A stretch of DNA of 64,000 bases from Volvox africanus (GCA_030268105.1 BSDZ01000026.1:314001-378000), one strand, 5' to 3'; positions 10,311 to 20,876 are shown, numbered from the stretch's first letter. Notes: generated by a model not told the origin, from the sequence alone. Numbers and translations: made by a program.

Positions 10311-11591
10311 AATAAAGTACGCCGGCCGGAGCCTGGCGTGTGTTAAGGGGGTGGGGAACTGAGGGGCGGCATAGCCGCCCCTGTATGCCCACACCACCGT
10401 GGGAAACCGTTTGGGTTGTACCGGTTATTTGACTGCACCCTCTAATACTCGTGGCGCCCGGATAATGGCACCCGCTGTTTCGATTGTTTGCCGGTGAAGT
10501 TGCAGGCAGGTCTTCTGGGCATGCTCCACGGAAGAGCCAAGCCTGCACAGGAGCGGTTTTAGCGTGTTGGTTAGGGCCCCTGTGCTGCCCAGGGTGACGA
10601 TTTGTGCCTCGGTGTAGTGCACCTTCCAGCCTGCTCTCGTGAGTTCCTCTGTTAGCCGTGCGTGTTGTGCAGTTTTCTGTTCGAGTTTGTCAGTGTGTTG
10701 CAGGTCGCTAGTGTAGCCCACTTTGACAATGTACACATCGTGCATGAGCTTGTATTCCGGCCCCTAGTACCATTTGCACTGGGTTGTGTGTGTGGGGAGG
10801 TTGGGAATGAACATGATGTCTGGGCGGAGGCGGCGGGTTTCCTCATCTCCTAGGTGTGGCAGCATCCATTTGGGGACGCGCGTCCCACTACAGTACGGCG
10901 GGAGATCCTCTTCTTTACCGGCATCCATATTCATGAAGCCACCACCATTGCGGCCCCCGTGGATGCAGTCGGCAATAATGCGCATCGCTTGGTTATGCCG
11001 GTTGATGTACATGCCTTTCATGGTTGGGTGGGGGCACCCGCCGAGTATGTGGGCTCCTGAGTCGGGTGTGGGGCCGGTCGTTCCGCAGCTGCGGCACATA
11101 GGGCAGTTTCTTTCTCCGCCGCGTCCGTAAATTTTCTTCAGCTTAGCATTGAATAGCAGCCCGTATTGAGCTTTCAGTACTTGTAGTTTGAGCCAGTGGG
11201 GCGTCTTTGGGTTACTAAGGAAGGCATTGCTGGATTTGGGGTCTAACTTTGAGGCGGTGTTACGCCATTTTTCAGTTAGAATTGTGTCATTTGTATAGCC
11301 TGCGAAGGTACCCTGCTGGAGACAATTGTAAAGGCCTTTGTTCAGGTCACTAATGTAAAAGCAAGTGTCGCGTTGTTTTAGCCAGAACACTTTATCGAAC
11401 GGGATGCTGTCTGCCTTTTCAGTCTAAGTTGCTGGAATTTCACCTTGTGCGACACATGTTGCTCCCTTGTCAGCTTTGTCATTACCATCAAGATATGGTA
11501 TGGTATGTGATTTCACTTTCAAGAAGTGGACGGTTATATTCTGTTGGGCGTAGTTGTACAGTAGTTCGGTGATATCCATGAGTAAGGCTTT
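10311..11591 (-). pseudogene. 5'-truncated non-LTR retrotransposon (LINE), ORF2 C-terminus
   Basis: Read on the minus strand this encodes the end of a LINE ORF2. An RNase H-like piece (VHFLKVKSHTIPYLDGNDKAD) is followed by a linker, then a C-terminal zinc-finger region (CPMCRSCG ... HILGGCPHPTMKGMYINRHN) and a tail of about 105 residues. The frame is interrupted only by two in-frame TAG codons (11424-11426 and at about 10764) but is otherwise continuous over more than 1.1 kb. The RT and endonuclease parts are missing. The 3' end abuts a short TTA/TAT-rich tail at 10295-10316. The 5' end runs into an LTR piece at about 11591. Truncation fits incomplete reverse transcription followed by rearrangement. 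Confidence 0.75.
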
Positions 11592-11935
11592 GTGCTGTAT
11601 CCTTCCTTCTTCACTCATGCAATAAGTCTGCACGTCTGAGTGTTAGATACAAGTGCTTTGTGCTTACAAACAGCAAAGCGCTTCAGTGCGAGTAATGTGA
11701 CAGCGGAAGACTTCAGAGCAAGGAAAAATTCAACTTACAATAATCCTCAATTACAGAATGGTAGTCTGATGTCAGACCCCACAGGCAGCGTTCATCTTAC
11801 GGCTGAAGATGGGACGCTAGAATAGCTCAGGCCGATTATAAATGATTATATCGTATGTATGGCGATTATTGAGTTCAGTACGCAGGTACTTATCCAAAAT
11901 AGCGTCAAGCCGACTTCGGTCTCTAGGCGGCCGTC
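11592..11935 (-). repeat. Family III LTR fragment, minus orientation
   Basis: Begins TGCTGTATCCTTCCTTC and follows the left LTR of element B to the sequence GGCGGCCGTC, about 345 bp in. There it is cut by a plus-oriented LTR. Confidence 0.75.
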
Positions 11936-12741
11936 TGTTGTATGCCGGCTCGATCACTGCCCATGCCGAAGTAGGCTTGAGTTTACCAAAGCATGTATAA
12001 ACATGATATGAGCATACTAGCATGATATATTCGTGTATATCTAGCTAAATTGGCATTCCGCATCATCATTCGTGACATTGCGCTGTCGGTCAACATGTTT
12101 GACTTGAGACCAGCATCGAAACATGACATCCTCATGGCATAATACATCAAGTAATAATATTTCAAATATTATTACACCATTCGTATCATGAACCAGACGC
12201 ATATGCGGAAATGTGACGATCACGATGGTTGGTCGGCAACTAAATATCGTTATTCGGACCTTTGCACCTTGCATACATTGCATCCATTAACATCATGAAT
12301 TACACGATATTCAGGAGAGTGCTCTGATAGTACTCACACTTAGGATCGGGATCCAGTGTGATTTGTACTGCACATCGGCATCGCGAACATGATAGGTGCA
12401 CAGACGGCCGCCTAGAGACCAAAGTCAGCTCGACGCTACTTTGGATTAAGTACTCGCATACTTAACTCAATCTGACTGCCATACATACGATATAATCATT
12501 TATTATCGGCCCGAGCTATTCTAGCATTCCATCTTCAGCTGTATGATGAACGCTGCCCGCAGGGTCTGACGGCGGACTGCAATTCTGTAATCATGGATCA
12601 TTGTAAGTTGAATCTTTCCTTGTTCTAAAGTCTTCCACTGTCACATTGCTTGCGCTGAAGTGAATTGCTGTTCGTAAGCACAAAGCGCTTGTATCTAACA
12701 CTCAGACATGCAGATTTAGTGCATGATCGAAGAATACAACA
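11936..12741 (+). repeat. Family III LTR, nearly full length, plus orientation
   Basis: Starts TGTTGTATGCCGGC and ends GAAGAATACAACA, reading as the reverse complement of element B's LTRs. It contains, near 12060-12130, the segment that is missing from B's left LTR. No 5-bp duplication flanks it (CCGTC left, ATCTG right), so its ends were probably rearranged. Confidence 0.7.
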
Positions 12742-13169
12742 ATCTGCATGTCTGGGTGTTAGATGATAGTGCCACGTGCTTACGAACAGCAAAGCATTTC
12801 AATGCGAGCAATGTGACAGGGGAAGATTTTAGCGCAAGGAAAGACTCAACTTACAGCGATTTACAATTGTGCAAGAGGAGAAGGCCGTCAGACCCCGTGG
12901 GCAGCGTTCATCATACAGCTGAAGGTGATATGCCGGAATAGCTCAGGCCGATAATAAATGGATATAACGTATATATGCCAATGAGAAGGAGTTAAGTACG
13001 CGAGTACTTATCCAAGGTAGTCGTCGAGAATGTCGCGGTAGTCACAGAATGATAACCTAGCTAGATATACGCGGATATATCACACTAGCATGCTCATGTC
13101 ATATTTGCTCATACTTTGGTGGACTCGAGTCTACCTCTGCATGGGCGGCGATCGAACCGTGGTACAACA
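12742..13169 (-). repeat. Family III LTR, internally deleted, minus orientation
   Basis: Starts about 33 bp into the LTR (ATCTGCATGTCTGG), lacks a central block, and ends CCGTGGTACAACA. It abuts a plus-oriented element leader directly. Confidence 0.7.
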
Positions 13170-13228
13170 GCGAGACGGTTCCATTCACGGGCTGTCTCAT
13201 TTTCCCTTATCGGAAGTAGGTTCTAGCG

Positions 13229-13316
13229 ATGGCGAGTGACGGCGACAATCGCTGCAGTCCGCTAGATACTTTCGCTGAGGATCTTGGCCGTGCTGTATTG
13301 GACACCGCGACTTCCG
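13229..13316 (+). CDS. Leader protein exon 1, divergent copy
   Basis: Exactly 88 nt, as in Family II, ending at the same G|GTTTGTAA boundary. The encoded segment PLDTFAEDLGRAVLD is identical to Family II. Over the 14 codons of LDTFAEDLGRAVLD there are 8 nucleotide differences from element C, and all 8 are synonymous. That pattern is strong evidence for translation under purifying selection. Confidence 0.75.
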
Positions 13317-13388
13317 GTTTGTAATCATTGCTGCTTGTCTTTGACTAGTTGCTGCGATCTCATTGTGAGTCTGTATTGTGAGTCACAG

Positions 13389-13530
13389 GTGAACGTACAC
13401 CATCGCTGAACACGGTGATGGCCGGTCAGTATCTAAACTCCAAACAAATCAAGGCATTAATTGCACGCACTTCGGAGATTAAAGACGGCCTGACGGATTA
13501 CATCACGTTCCTCATTGGCCTACTCGGAAG
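13389..13530 (+). CDS. Leader protein exon 2, truncated
   Basis: Follows a 72-nt intron with acceptor CACAG|GT. In phase with exon 1 it reads through SKQIKALIARTSEIKDGL, matching Family II RPDQLATLIAQTTEIRTQL. Family II exon 2 is 153 nt; this one is broken after 142 nt by the insertion of element B. Confidence 0.65.
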
Positions 13531-14292
13531 TGTTGTATCCTTCCTTCCTCGATCATGCACTGAATCTGCACGTCTGGATGTTAGCTAAGTGCGCACCGTG
13601 CTTACGAACAGCAAGGCCATCCAATGCAAGGAAAGTGACAGTGGAAGACTCAACAATAAGGAAAGATCCAACTTACAATGTTCTTCAGTTGCAAATGAGA
13701 AGTCTGCCGTCAGACCCCGCGGGCAATGTTCATCACTCGGCTGCAGATGAGATGCTAGAATAGCTCAGGCCGAATATAAATGAGTATATTGTATGTATGC
13801 GAATTAGATAGAGTTAAGTACACGGGTACTTAGTCCAAAGTAGCGTTGAGCCGACTTCGGTCTCTAGGCGGCCGTCCTCGCACCTATCACGTCGTGATAC
13901 CGATGCACAGTACGGGTCTCACTGGATTCCGATCTCAAGTGTGAGTACCTTCGTAGCACTGTTCTAAATATCGTGTCATCTGTGATATTAATGGATGCAA
14001 CGCATGCAATATGCGAAGGTCCGAATATCGATATTCGGTTGCCGACCCAACCATCGCGATCGTCGCCTTCTCGCATACACGTATGGTTTATGATGTAAAT
14101 GAGGTAATAATATTTAAAGTATTATTACGTGATATAAAATGCCAGCGCGATGTCATAGATGATAATGCAACATGCCTGATTTGCTAGATATACTCGAGTA
14201 TATCATGCTAATATGCTTATATCATGCTTCGTAATGCTCAAATGGATTGCGGTCTACTTCGGTGTAAATGGCGATCGAATCCCCGTACAACA
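13531..14292 (-). repeat. Element B 3' LTR
   Basis: 762 bp, beginning on the plus strand TGTTGTATCCTTCC and ending CCCCGTACAACA. It lacks about 52 bp that is present in the 5' LTR (near 33527-33580) and in the LTR at 11936-12741, so this copy carries a deletion. It contains perfect stem-loops such as CCGAATA-TCGA-TATTCGG and TAAGTAC-ACGG-GTACTTA. Confidence 0.9.
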
Positions 14293-14307
14293 ACTATCCC
14301 CCCTCCC
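14293..14307 (-). other. Element B polypurine tract
   Basis: On the minus strand GGGAGGGGGGATAGT immediately precedes the 3' LTR. A stem-loop (14310-14329) lies just upstream of it in element orientation. Confidence 0.8.
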
Positions 14308-14351
14308 ATATGCAGCGTCCTCACTGCATCGGACAGCATCAACTGCAGAGA

Positions 14352-17063
14352 TCATTGGGTCCGCGTGGCACGTAGACGAGCTTCCTCCAATAGGGGCTTC
14401 ATTTCCGGCGAGAAGTTAAGCATCGGCTCCCACGAATTATGCTCGCTAGAATAGCCAGTCCACTTGACCAGATACTCGTGCACCTTCCGCTTTCGTCGTT
14501 GTCGACCTATACGATGAACCCGATAATCCAGTATTCGTTCCACATCATACACTTTTTGCTTGCCTGCGGTCCAGGTCTCGGGACCGGGGTCCATTACTGC
14601 AGGGGCATCGGTGTTGTTTGTAACGGGCTCCGTGCCACGATAAGGACGGATGAGGGATACATGAAATGTGGGGTGGATATTCATGTCAGAGGGTAGGGAT
14701 AGCTCCACAGCTACATTCCCTACCATGTGAACAACGGAATATGGACCAATCCAGCGAGGTAGCAATTTACGGGAACCGTCAGCGAGCGAACGCAAGTTCT
14801 TAGTGCTCAATAACACCATTTGTCCCACAGAAAATGTTACATCTCGTTTGGATTTATTATAGTAGTCCGTCGTCCGTTGTTGTGCCGCATCCAAACATGC
14901 CTTCGTGTCTGTCATGCGGGATAGGAACGACTTGGCAAAGGTTTTAGCCGCAGGAATATTTATCTCCAACTCTCACCACACGGGTAGTACAGGATGGAAT
15001 CCATAATTCAGAAAGAAAGGGCTTTGACCTGTTGAGCGGTTAACAGCGTTGTTAAGTGCAAATTCTGCCAAAGTCAGAAATGTATCCCAAACAGAGGGTG
15101 TGCGTCCCGCGAAATTCCTCAACATATCGTCCAACGTGCGATTTGTGCGTTCGGTTTGCCCATCGGATTGTGGATGATATGCTGTGCTCAAATGAACGTG
15201 CATACCGACGAGTTGACATAGCGCTTCCCAAAACTTAGACGAGAATTGACCGCCGTGATTGGATATCACATTTTTAGGAACGCCATGCAATCGTACCACG
15301 TTATCGAAAAATAATCGTGCTGTTTGTTCAGCGGTGCAAGACGAGGTGCAGGGGGCTAAATGAACCATCTTGGTCAACCGATCAACCATAACGAACACCG
15401 AGTCGTATCCCCCCTCAGTTTTGGGCAGCGTGACTACGAAGTCCATTGAAACACTTTCCCAAGGGGCATCTGGTATAGGTAAAGGTTGTAATAAACCCTG
15501 GCCCTTACCGGATAGTGCTTTATTGCACTGGCATAAACTGCACCTTTGCACGAAGTTTTCCGCATCCTTCACCACGCTCGGCCACCAGAACGAGCGTCGT
15601 ACGAGCTCTGCCAGACGTGTACTTCCAGGATGTCCTGCTAACGGGTCCTCGTGGAACCGCGCAAGAATATCGTAGCACAAAGCGTCGTCATTCAGTACGA
15701 CGATTTGTGTGCTCAATCCATCCTTCCATAGCCACAAATCGTTGCGCTTATGCAAATGTTCCACATTACTTGGTGAAGCAAACCAAGGATCGGCCTGATA
15801 TGCCACCTTGAGTTGTTGCGTGAGATCCGCTGCTATTGGCACCTCCTGACTGCGTGAACGAGTTACCGGTGCTGCCAGAATCGCAGCATGTAATGATGGA
15901 TGTCGACTGAGGGCGTCAGCAATATTAATTTTATCGGTGATACATTCCCACGTACAGTCGAAACGAGATGGATACTCCATCCACCGGGCTTGTCGTCGGT
16001 TAAGCGTGGGGACACTCTGCAAGAATGTCAGTGGGTTGTGGTCGGTCTTTAATGTAAAATGGCGGCCTTCGAGGTAACAGCGCCATTCCTTCAAAGCATG
16101 TAGAGCCGCCAATAGCTCCTGTTCTCCGGTCGTATATCGGGTCTCTGCACCCAAGAACTTTTTACTCATAGAGGCGATCGGTCGTCCTTCCTGTAACAAT
16201 ACAGCGCCGCTTCCACGCAAGGAAGCATCCGATATAACTTCAACACGGAATGACAACGAGTAATCAGGGAAAGAGAGGGTAACGTCGTCGGCGACAATTC
16301 GCTTGAGCTCTTCGAATGCCCGCTGACACGCGGGTGTCCAGGCTTCGAGGGAAGCAAAACCTCCTTTCTTCGTCAAATTCGTAAGCGGGGCCGCAATAAT
16401 GGAGTAATTTTTGATAAACTTACGGAAGTAGTTGGTCAAACCCAAGAACTGGCGTAGTTCGGTGAGGTTCTGATGCACGGGCCACTCATGAACCACAGCT
16501 ACTTTCCGTGGGTCCATCCTTATTCCAGTGGCCGACACGATGTGACCCAAATACCCCACTTGAGGCTGCGCCCAAAAACACTTCGCGCGTTTAGCAAACA
16601 ATTGCTCCCGCTTCATCACCTCAAGCACGAGCTCGAGATGCTTCAGGTGCTCCTCGCACGTCTTAGAATATATTAAAATATCATCCAAATAACAAACGAC
16701 GAACCTGTCAATATACGGTCTGAACATGCGATCCATCACTGCTTGAAATGTGGCGGGCGCATTAGTAAGTCCAAACGACAAGACCGTGTACTCGAAGTGA
16801 CCAAAGGGGGTCCGGAAAGCGGTTTTCGGAATATCAGAGGCAGCAATGCGTATCTGATTATACCCTTGCTGAAGGTCAATCGAGGAAAAATAAGCTGAGC
16901 CTTTCAGCTTATTGAGCAGGTCATCGACGCGCGGCAAAGGGTAGCGATTTTTAATCGTGGTCGCATTCAAGCCCCGATAATCAATGCACATACGCAACGT
17001 CCCATCTTTCTTACCGACAATCAATATCGGCGCAGAATATGACGATTTGCTGGGCCGAATCAT
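14352..17063 (-). pseudogene. Element B pol (RT-RH-IN-chromodomain), broken
   Basis: From 17063 the frame encodes RT (MIRPSKSSYSAPIL ... [14 protein letters not shown], catalytic YLDD intact), RNase H and integrase as far as LPVW. A TGA at 14973-14975 replaces the Arg codon that the relatives have in LPVWREL. The same frame then continues to 14352 with the GPY/F module and chromodomain (YDVERILDYR ... YLVKWTGY ... NSWEP). The stop is a CGA-to-TGA type change. Upstream, the protease-RT linker (17117-17365) is in a different frame. The enzyme order is that of a chromovirus pol. The polyprotein cannot be made intact. Confidence 0.9.
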
Positions 17064-18183
17064 ACCCTTTGTGAGCAGATCCCCACTTGCCGCTTCATCC
17101 TCTCAATTTTGGCAGGCTAACCTGTATATAGGTTGTGAAACGGGTTGTGCTCGAGCACAAAGGGGATCATATAGTCAGCAGGTAACATAGGTGGGAGCCC
17201 CAGGATGACAAATGCATCAGTATAATTTGGCAATAAGGGGGCTGCGACCTCAGAATCTTTCACAAGAGACTGCGCGGTGGTAGCAATCGATTGCACCCAA
17301 GGCCTCGCAAGCAATTCATGGATGCCTTCCCTTATCATTTGATAAGCTGCTCTTACATCCTTCAAGCTTGGGTTCTTTATTTCGGCGGACGAACGCCGCT
17401 AAACGAAATTAACCGCAGGCTCCGCACAGTTCCGCCCTCCCCTGGTGTGACATCTTAGTACGACAGTCAAGGTACCTTAGGCGATAGGTTCCCTTTTGCA
17501 CAAAGGCCAATTGTGCTGGACTCCATATCGATGCGCGCGCGGTACTGTCGTTATGTCACGGCACCCAATGTCCATGTAGTGCTGTCTGCGAGAGACCTTG
17601 TTGCACCCATTGGGCCCTAACACGCAGAGGGTCTCCCGACGACTAAGGGTGATTCTGCCCACGATGGGATGCTCACCCTCATCAATGAGGGTAACCTGAA
17701 CGATTAGACGACTACGGGGTCAACCCCATCACGCGTATCACTTCTCAAGATAAGGTCGTCAGTGACACCTGTAGCACATAGGTGTCCATAGATTCCGATC
17801 AACAAAATCGACTTCGTTACCGTCCAAAAGAGTCAGACGTGGTGTACCTCCGCATCCTTCCTACGATCCACGCTACTCAGCAGAAAAGGATCCATTAGAG
17901 GCACATAATTACTAATCACCGAGTATATCTAGTCAAGGTAGCAAAGAGTCTCCTCATATCAACATTGCCGGATTCAATCAAGATTTACCCAAGCCAGTAC
18001 GTAATTCAGCACTTCATATCAGCTAACATTTCTGCGTTAACGTGGGCTGGGTGCTCCGACAATATCAACAGAAATCGTGTCAGGTGCCTCATCCGTTGAA
18101 GGTAGTCCTACAGCTAATGGGGGTAAAAGCGGGCAGTTCCTTGCAAGGTGATTTGATGCACACCGAAGGCAGACTCCCAATTG
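17064..18183 (-). pseudogene. Element B degenerate protease and gag-pol junction region
   Basis: The linker with LPPMLPADYMIPFVL at 17117-17365 is still readable but frameshifted relative to RT. Next to gag, after the TGA at 18184, a zinc-knuckle remnant (CLRCASNHLARNCP) can be read. Between these I could not find a clean DTGAS protease motif. This stretch is the decayed protease part of pol. Confidence 0.6.
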
Positions 18184-19323
18184 TCATCGCTGCACAAACT
18201 CCATTTGCGTGCATCCCCACTTGGTAAGCCATCGATTTTGTGTTCTTGACCGCTTCGATTCTGATGCAGCCCCGCGTGACTCAGCGGTATTTTGTAGCAC
18301 GCCCTTCCTCTTCCGCGTACTCCAAGTTATCTGCGAATCCCTTGGAATTAGTTCTTGGGTACCAGGAGTATGAACGTGATTAGTCGGAGGGGTGCCACCA
18401 CGGCGCATCGGAGCTGGTGGTAGAGGAATGCCAGTAGTCTCAGGTGCTGGATCAGTCTCGTTAGAGATATCTTGCGTCGTGTCAACTGATAGCGGTGCTA
18501 AGGATGTCGGGCGTTCTTGTCCCGTTCCAAGGCGAGCTTCGACATCGTGAAGGATCTGAACCCATCGCATATACGATCTTGTCCCTTCCAGTGTCAGGTC
18601 CGTAATACTCACTCGGGATAACTGAAGCGAGAGACCGTGTTGGAACCAATAAATGTAGTCTCCTTCATAGAAACCAATCATGGGTGCTGTCAGTTCTTCA
18701 AAACGCAACCGGTAGTCCTCCACGGACTCGTTAGGTTGCATTCGATAAGTACCTGCGTGTAATTCTCGGTACATGGCGGCTACTTGTGACTGATTTCCGG
18801 GAGCGAAATGAGTAAGAAGCGCGTTAATTAGCTCTTCGAACGTAAAGTGCTCCTGTACAGTGGTCCAATGATCATACCATTCCCTCGCGACACCGCTTAG
18901 TGTGGCCCCGATGAATAGACACTTCACTTCATCGCGATCACCACCCTTTACCAACTTCAAATACCTCTTAGCGTCACGGACATAGGAGCGGGTGGTGCTT
19001 GCAATAATCTTGGGTTCGGCGTTGTGATGAATATGGAGTTGAGGTGTTGGAACGACGAAGCCGGGAACCCCACCTTCATCCATAAGTTGCTGCAGTGATA
19101 CCATCGCTGGGTTCTGTTCCGCCTCGACTGGCCTCACAGAATTTGGCGTCTCAGGGGGATCCTGAGTTGAATAGGGGTAGTTCGACTGGGGAACAACTGA
19201 TTGGGGATTATATAAGTTATCAACATTCAGTGCGGTCTCCGGTCCTTCATCATGGACACTAATATTAGCCTGATCACTCTCCCCTATAGTTGGTGGATAC
19301 TGATTACATGACATGTATTCCAA
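18184..19323 (-). pseudogene. Element B gag
   Basis: 379 codons read from 19323 on the minus strand. The central block (TTRSYVRDAKRYLKLVKGGD ... REWYDHW ... FEELINALLTHF ... VEDYRLRFEEL ... YIYWFQHGL) is the capsid-like Gag domain of Ty3/gypsy elements. The frame ends in TGA where relatives have Lys, just before the zinc knuckle, which is still present in the same frame downstream. The C-terminal basic region is retained (STRKRKGV, KRSRTQ). The sequence is well diverged from Families I and II, supporting a separate family. Confidence 0.8.
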
Positions 19324-19589
19324 TTAGTACCTTAAAAGGATAAAGAGATAAAGGTAGGACTCGTGTATCGTTCGTGCTTGAGTAAACTCCGACGCGAGCA
19401 AGAATTTAATCCACCAATGCGTAGTCACCTTCAAATGGGTATATCCTTAATAGCTGGTCCTGTCAGATATCCAACTTATTGGGGAAGCGATTCCGAGTAT
19501 GATGGCAAAGAAATTCCTTCTGTGGACTTAAGACCTTTCCGGGTAGCGAAAACACGATTAGTATTAATGGACAGATGTTATATCAAAAG
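19324..19589 (-). mobile_element. Element B leader, part adjoining gag
   Basis: The 5' untranslated leader of element B, which continues at 32771 on the far side of element C. The AAAAG at 19585-19589 is the target site duplicated by C. I could not identify the 88-nt leader exon here that Families I and II share. Confidence 0.75.
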
Positions 19590-20395
19590 TGTTGTGCTAC
19601 GGTTAGTTTCCCGCCGATGCGTAGGTCGATGTGATCCTACAAGGCGAAGTGCTATTGTGATGAACACATTGCATATGAATGAATCTGCATGATATAAATG
19701 TATTCGTGTACATTTATATATGCATTTGGCATGTTGTCATTATCCATCACGACATCGCATCATGGCAAATCCGCCTAGCATGCATGAAAGCCCGAAGCAT
19801 TGAAGTGTGCATTATGCTCGTGCTACGAAACGATAAGTAATATTATCTGATATAATATTACTTCATTACAGCACACGTTGAGAGCGCCGCACTCGTTGCG
19901 ATACATGCCCTGCAACCGGATATCGTTATCCGGACCCTTGCACCATGCGAATGCCGGAAAGGCTTATATGTTGTTATGCGTAGACATTGCCTATACGCAG
20001 TAGGATTGTCACATCTAGGATCGGCCTCCTAATGTGAATGGTACGGCATTGCGATACTGTGAGTATAACAGATGCGAGGACGGCTAAGCAGGAGGACATT
20101 CGATACCGGAGAACACTCGTGTGTTCTATATTACTATTGCTATACGCTATTCTACTTAGCCCGAGCTAAGCCTGAACTTCGCTAATCACCGCCGCGTGAT
20201 GATTGCTTGCTTCCGGCGCTGACGGCAATTTCGTCCATTGCATCGTTCCGATCTGTAAGACTGTAAGTTATATCTTCGTCTTGAAGTCTTCCGCTGTCTC
20301 TGTTTGCTCGCGCTTGTCTTGCTGTACTTGCAAGTACCTCGAAAGCCTTCAGACGCGCAGATACTTATGAGCAAACACGAAGGAGAGGTACAACA
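19590..20395 (+). repeat. Element C 5' LTR (Family II)
   Basis: 806 bp, TGTTGTGCTACGG to GAGAGGTACAACA. This is the reference copy for the stem-loop series described separately. Confidence 0.93.
19693..20200 (+). promoter_or_regulatory. Stem-loop series in Family II LTR
   Basis: Successive inverted repeats: TATAAATGTA/TACATTTATA (19693-19718); AAGTAATATTAT-CTGAT-ATAATATTACTT (19835-19863); CCGGATA-TCGT-TATCCGG (19916-19933); TGCGTA/TACGCA (about 19978-20000); TCACAT.TAGGA/TCCTA.TGTGA (20009-20037); GAACAC-TCGT-GTGTTC (20111-20126); CTTAG/CTAAG (about 20155-20170); ATCAC/GTGAT (about 20185-20200). Family III LTRs have stem-loops at equivalent places with different stem sequences. Role unknown: RNA structure or protein binding are both possible. 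Confidence 0.75.
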
Positions 20396-20398
20396 AAT

Positions 20399-20412
20399 TG
20401 GTATCGAGACAG
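20399..20412 (+). other. Element C primer binding site
   Basis: TGGTATCGAGACAG, three bases (AAT) after the LTR. It shares TGGTATCGAGAC with Family I. Elements D (29590-29603) and G (47957-47970) have the same site on the minus strand. Confidence 0.75.
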
Positions 20413-20462
20413 GTTCGTTGCCTAACTGTCTCTCTTTGTCTAATCGGAAGTAGGTTCTTTCT

Positions 20463-20550
20463 ATGGCGAGTTCCAGCGACGAACCACGAGGACCGCTAGA
20501 TACTTTTGCCGAAGACCTAGGCCGCGCCGTTTTGGACGCCGCCGCTTCCG
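20463..20550 (+). CDS. Family II leader protein exon 1 (element C)
   Basis: 88 nt from ATG to donor CTTCCG|GTTTGTAA, encoding MASSSDEPRGPLDTF followed by AEDLGRAVLDAAAS. Unspliced, it would stop two codons later at TAA. The same exon of the same length is found in D, in G and in the divergent fragment at 13229. Joined to 20622 across a 71-nt intron (acceptor CGCAG|GT), the frame continues in phase 1. Acidic and Leu/Ala-rich, possibly helical. No known domain recognised. Confidence 0.7.
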
Positions 20551-20621
20551 GTTTGTAATTGTTTAATTGCTTTTGCTTAGATTGCTGCACTTGTTGTGTA
20601 AGTGTATGCTCTAAGTCGCAG

Positions 20622-20774
20622 GTAATCTCAGTGCACCGGCATTGCTTGCCGCGGCGACTGAGACCGGCGTTCGTCCGGACCATTTGGCGACTCTCATCGC
20701 CCAAACTACGGAGATCAGGACTCAGCTGGGCAAGTACTTGCTGAGTTTACTGAATCTTCTCAAGAGTACTGTCG
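20622..20774 (+). CDS. Family II leader protein exon 2 (element C)
   Basis: 153 nt (51 codons) ending at donor GTCG|GTAGGC, the same donor sequence as in Family I exon 2. It encodes NLSAPALLAAATETGVRPDH, then a helix-prone Leu-rich segment (LATLIAQTTEIRTQLGKYLL, SLLNLLKSTV). The unspliced frame runs on to a stop at 20896. In D and G a downstream acceptor in the right phase for gag exists (AGCCTAG|CTAGCC), but the 3' splice choice is unresolved. Confidence 0.6.
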
Positions 20775-20876
20775 GTAGGCTCACCGAATTGTGTTGTACT
20801 CTTGCCTTTGCGATAGAAGTCGGCTTCTATTACGCAAACCTAGGGTATCGTTTCGTGCTTCCGCGGAACAGGACGA

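Larger units (their letters stand above)
13170..13530 (+). mobile_element. Retroelement leader fragment, plus orientation
   Basis: Matches the Family II leader (compare 20396-20774) but is clearly diverged. It begins GCGAGACGGTTCC, lacking the expected TGGTATC part of the primer site. It contains leader exon 1, an intron and most of exon 2, and is cut at 13530 by element B. The LTR next to it is in the opposite orientation to the leader. Confidence 0.75.

Noticed and set aside
10295..10316. CRISPR-like or telomere-like repeat
   Set aside because: The run is a short TAA/TAT tail of the LINE. No spaced direct repeats or telomeric units are present anywhere in the window.
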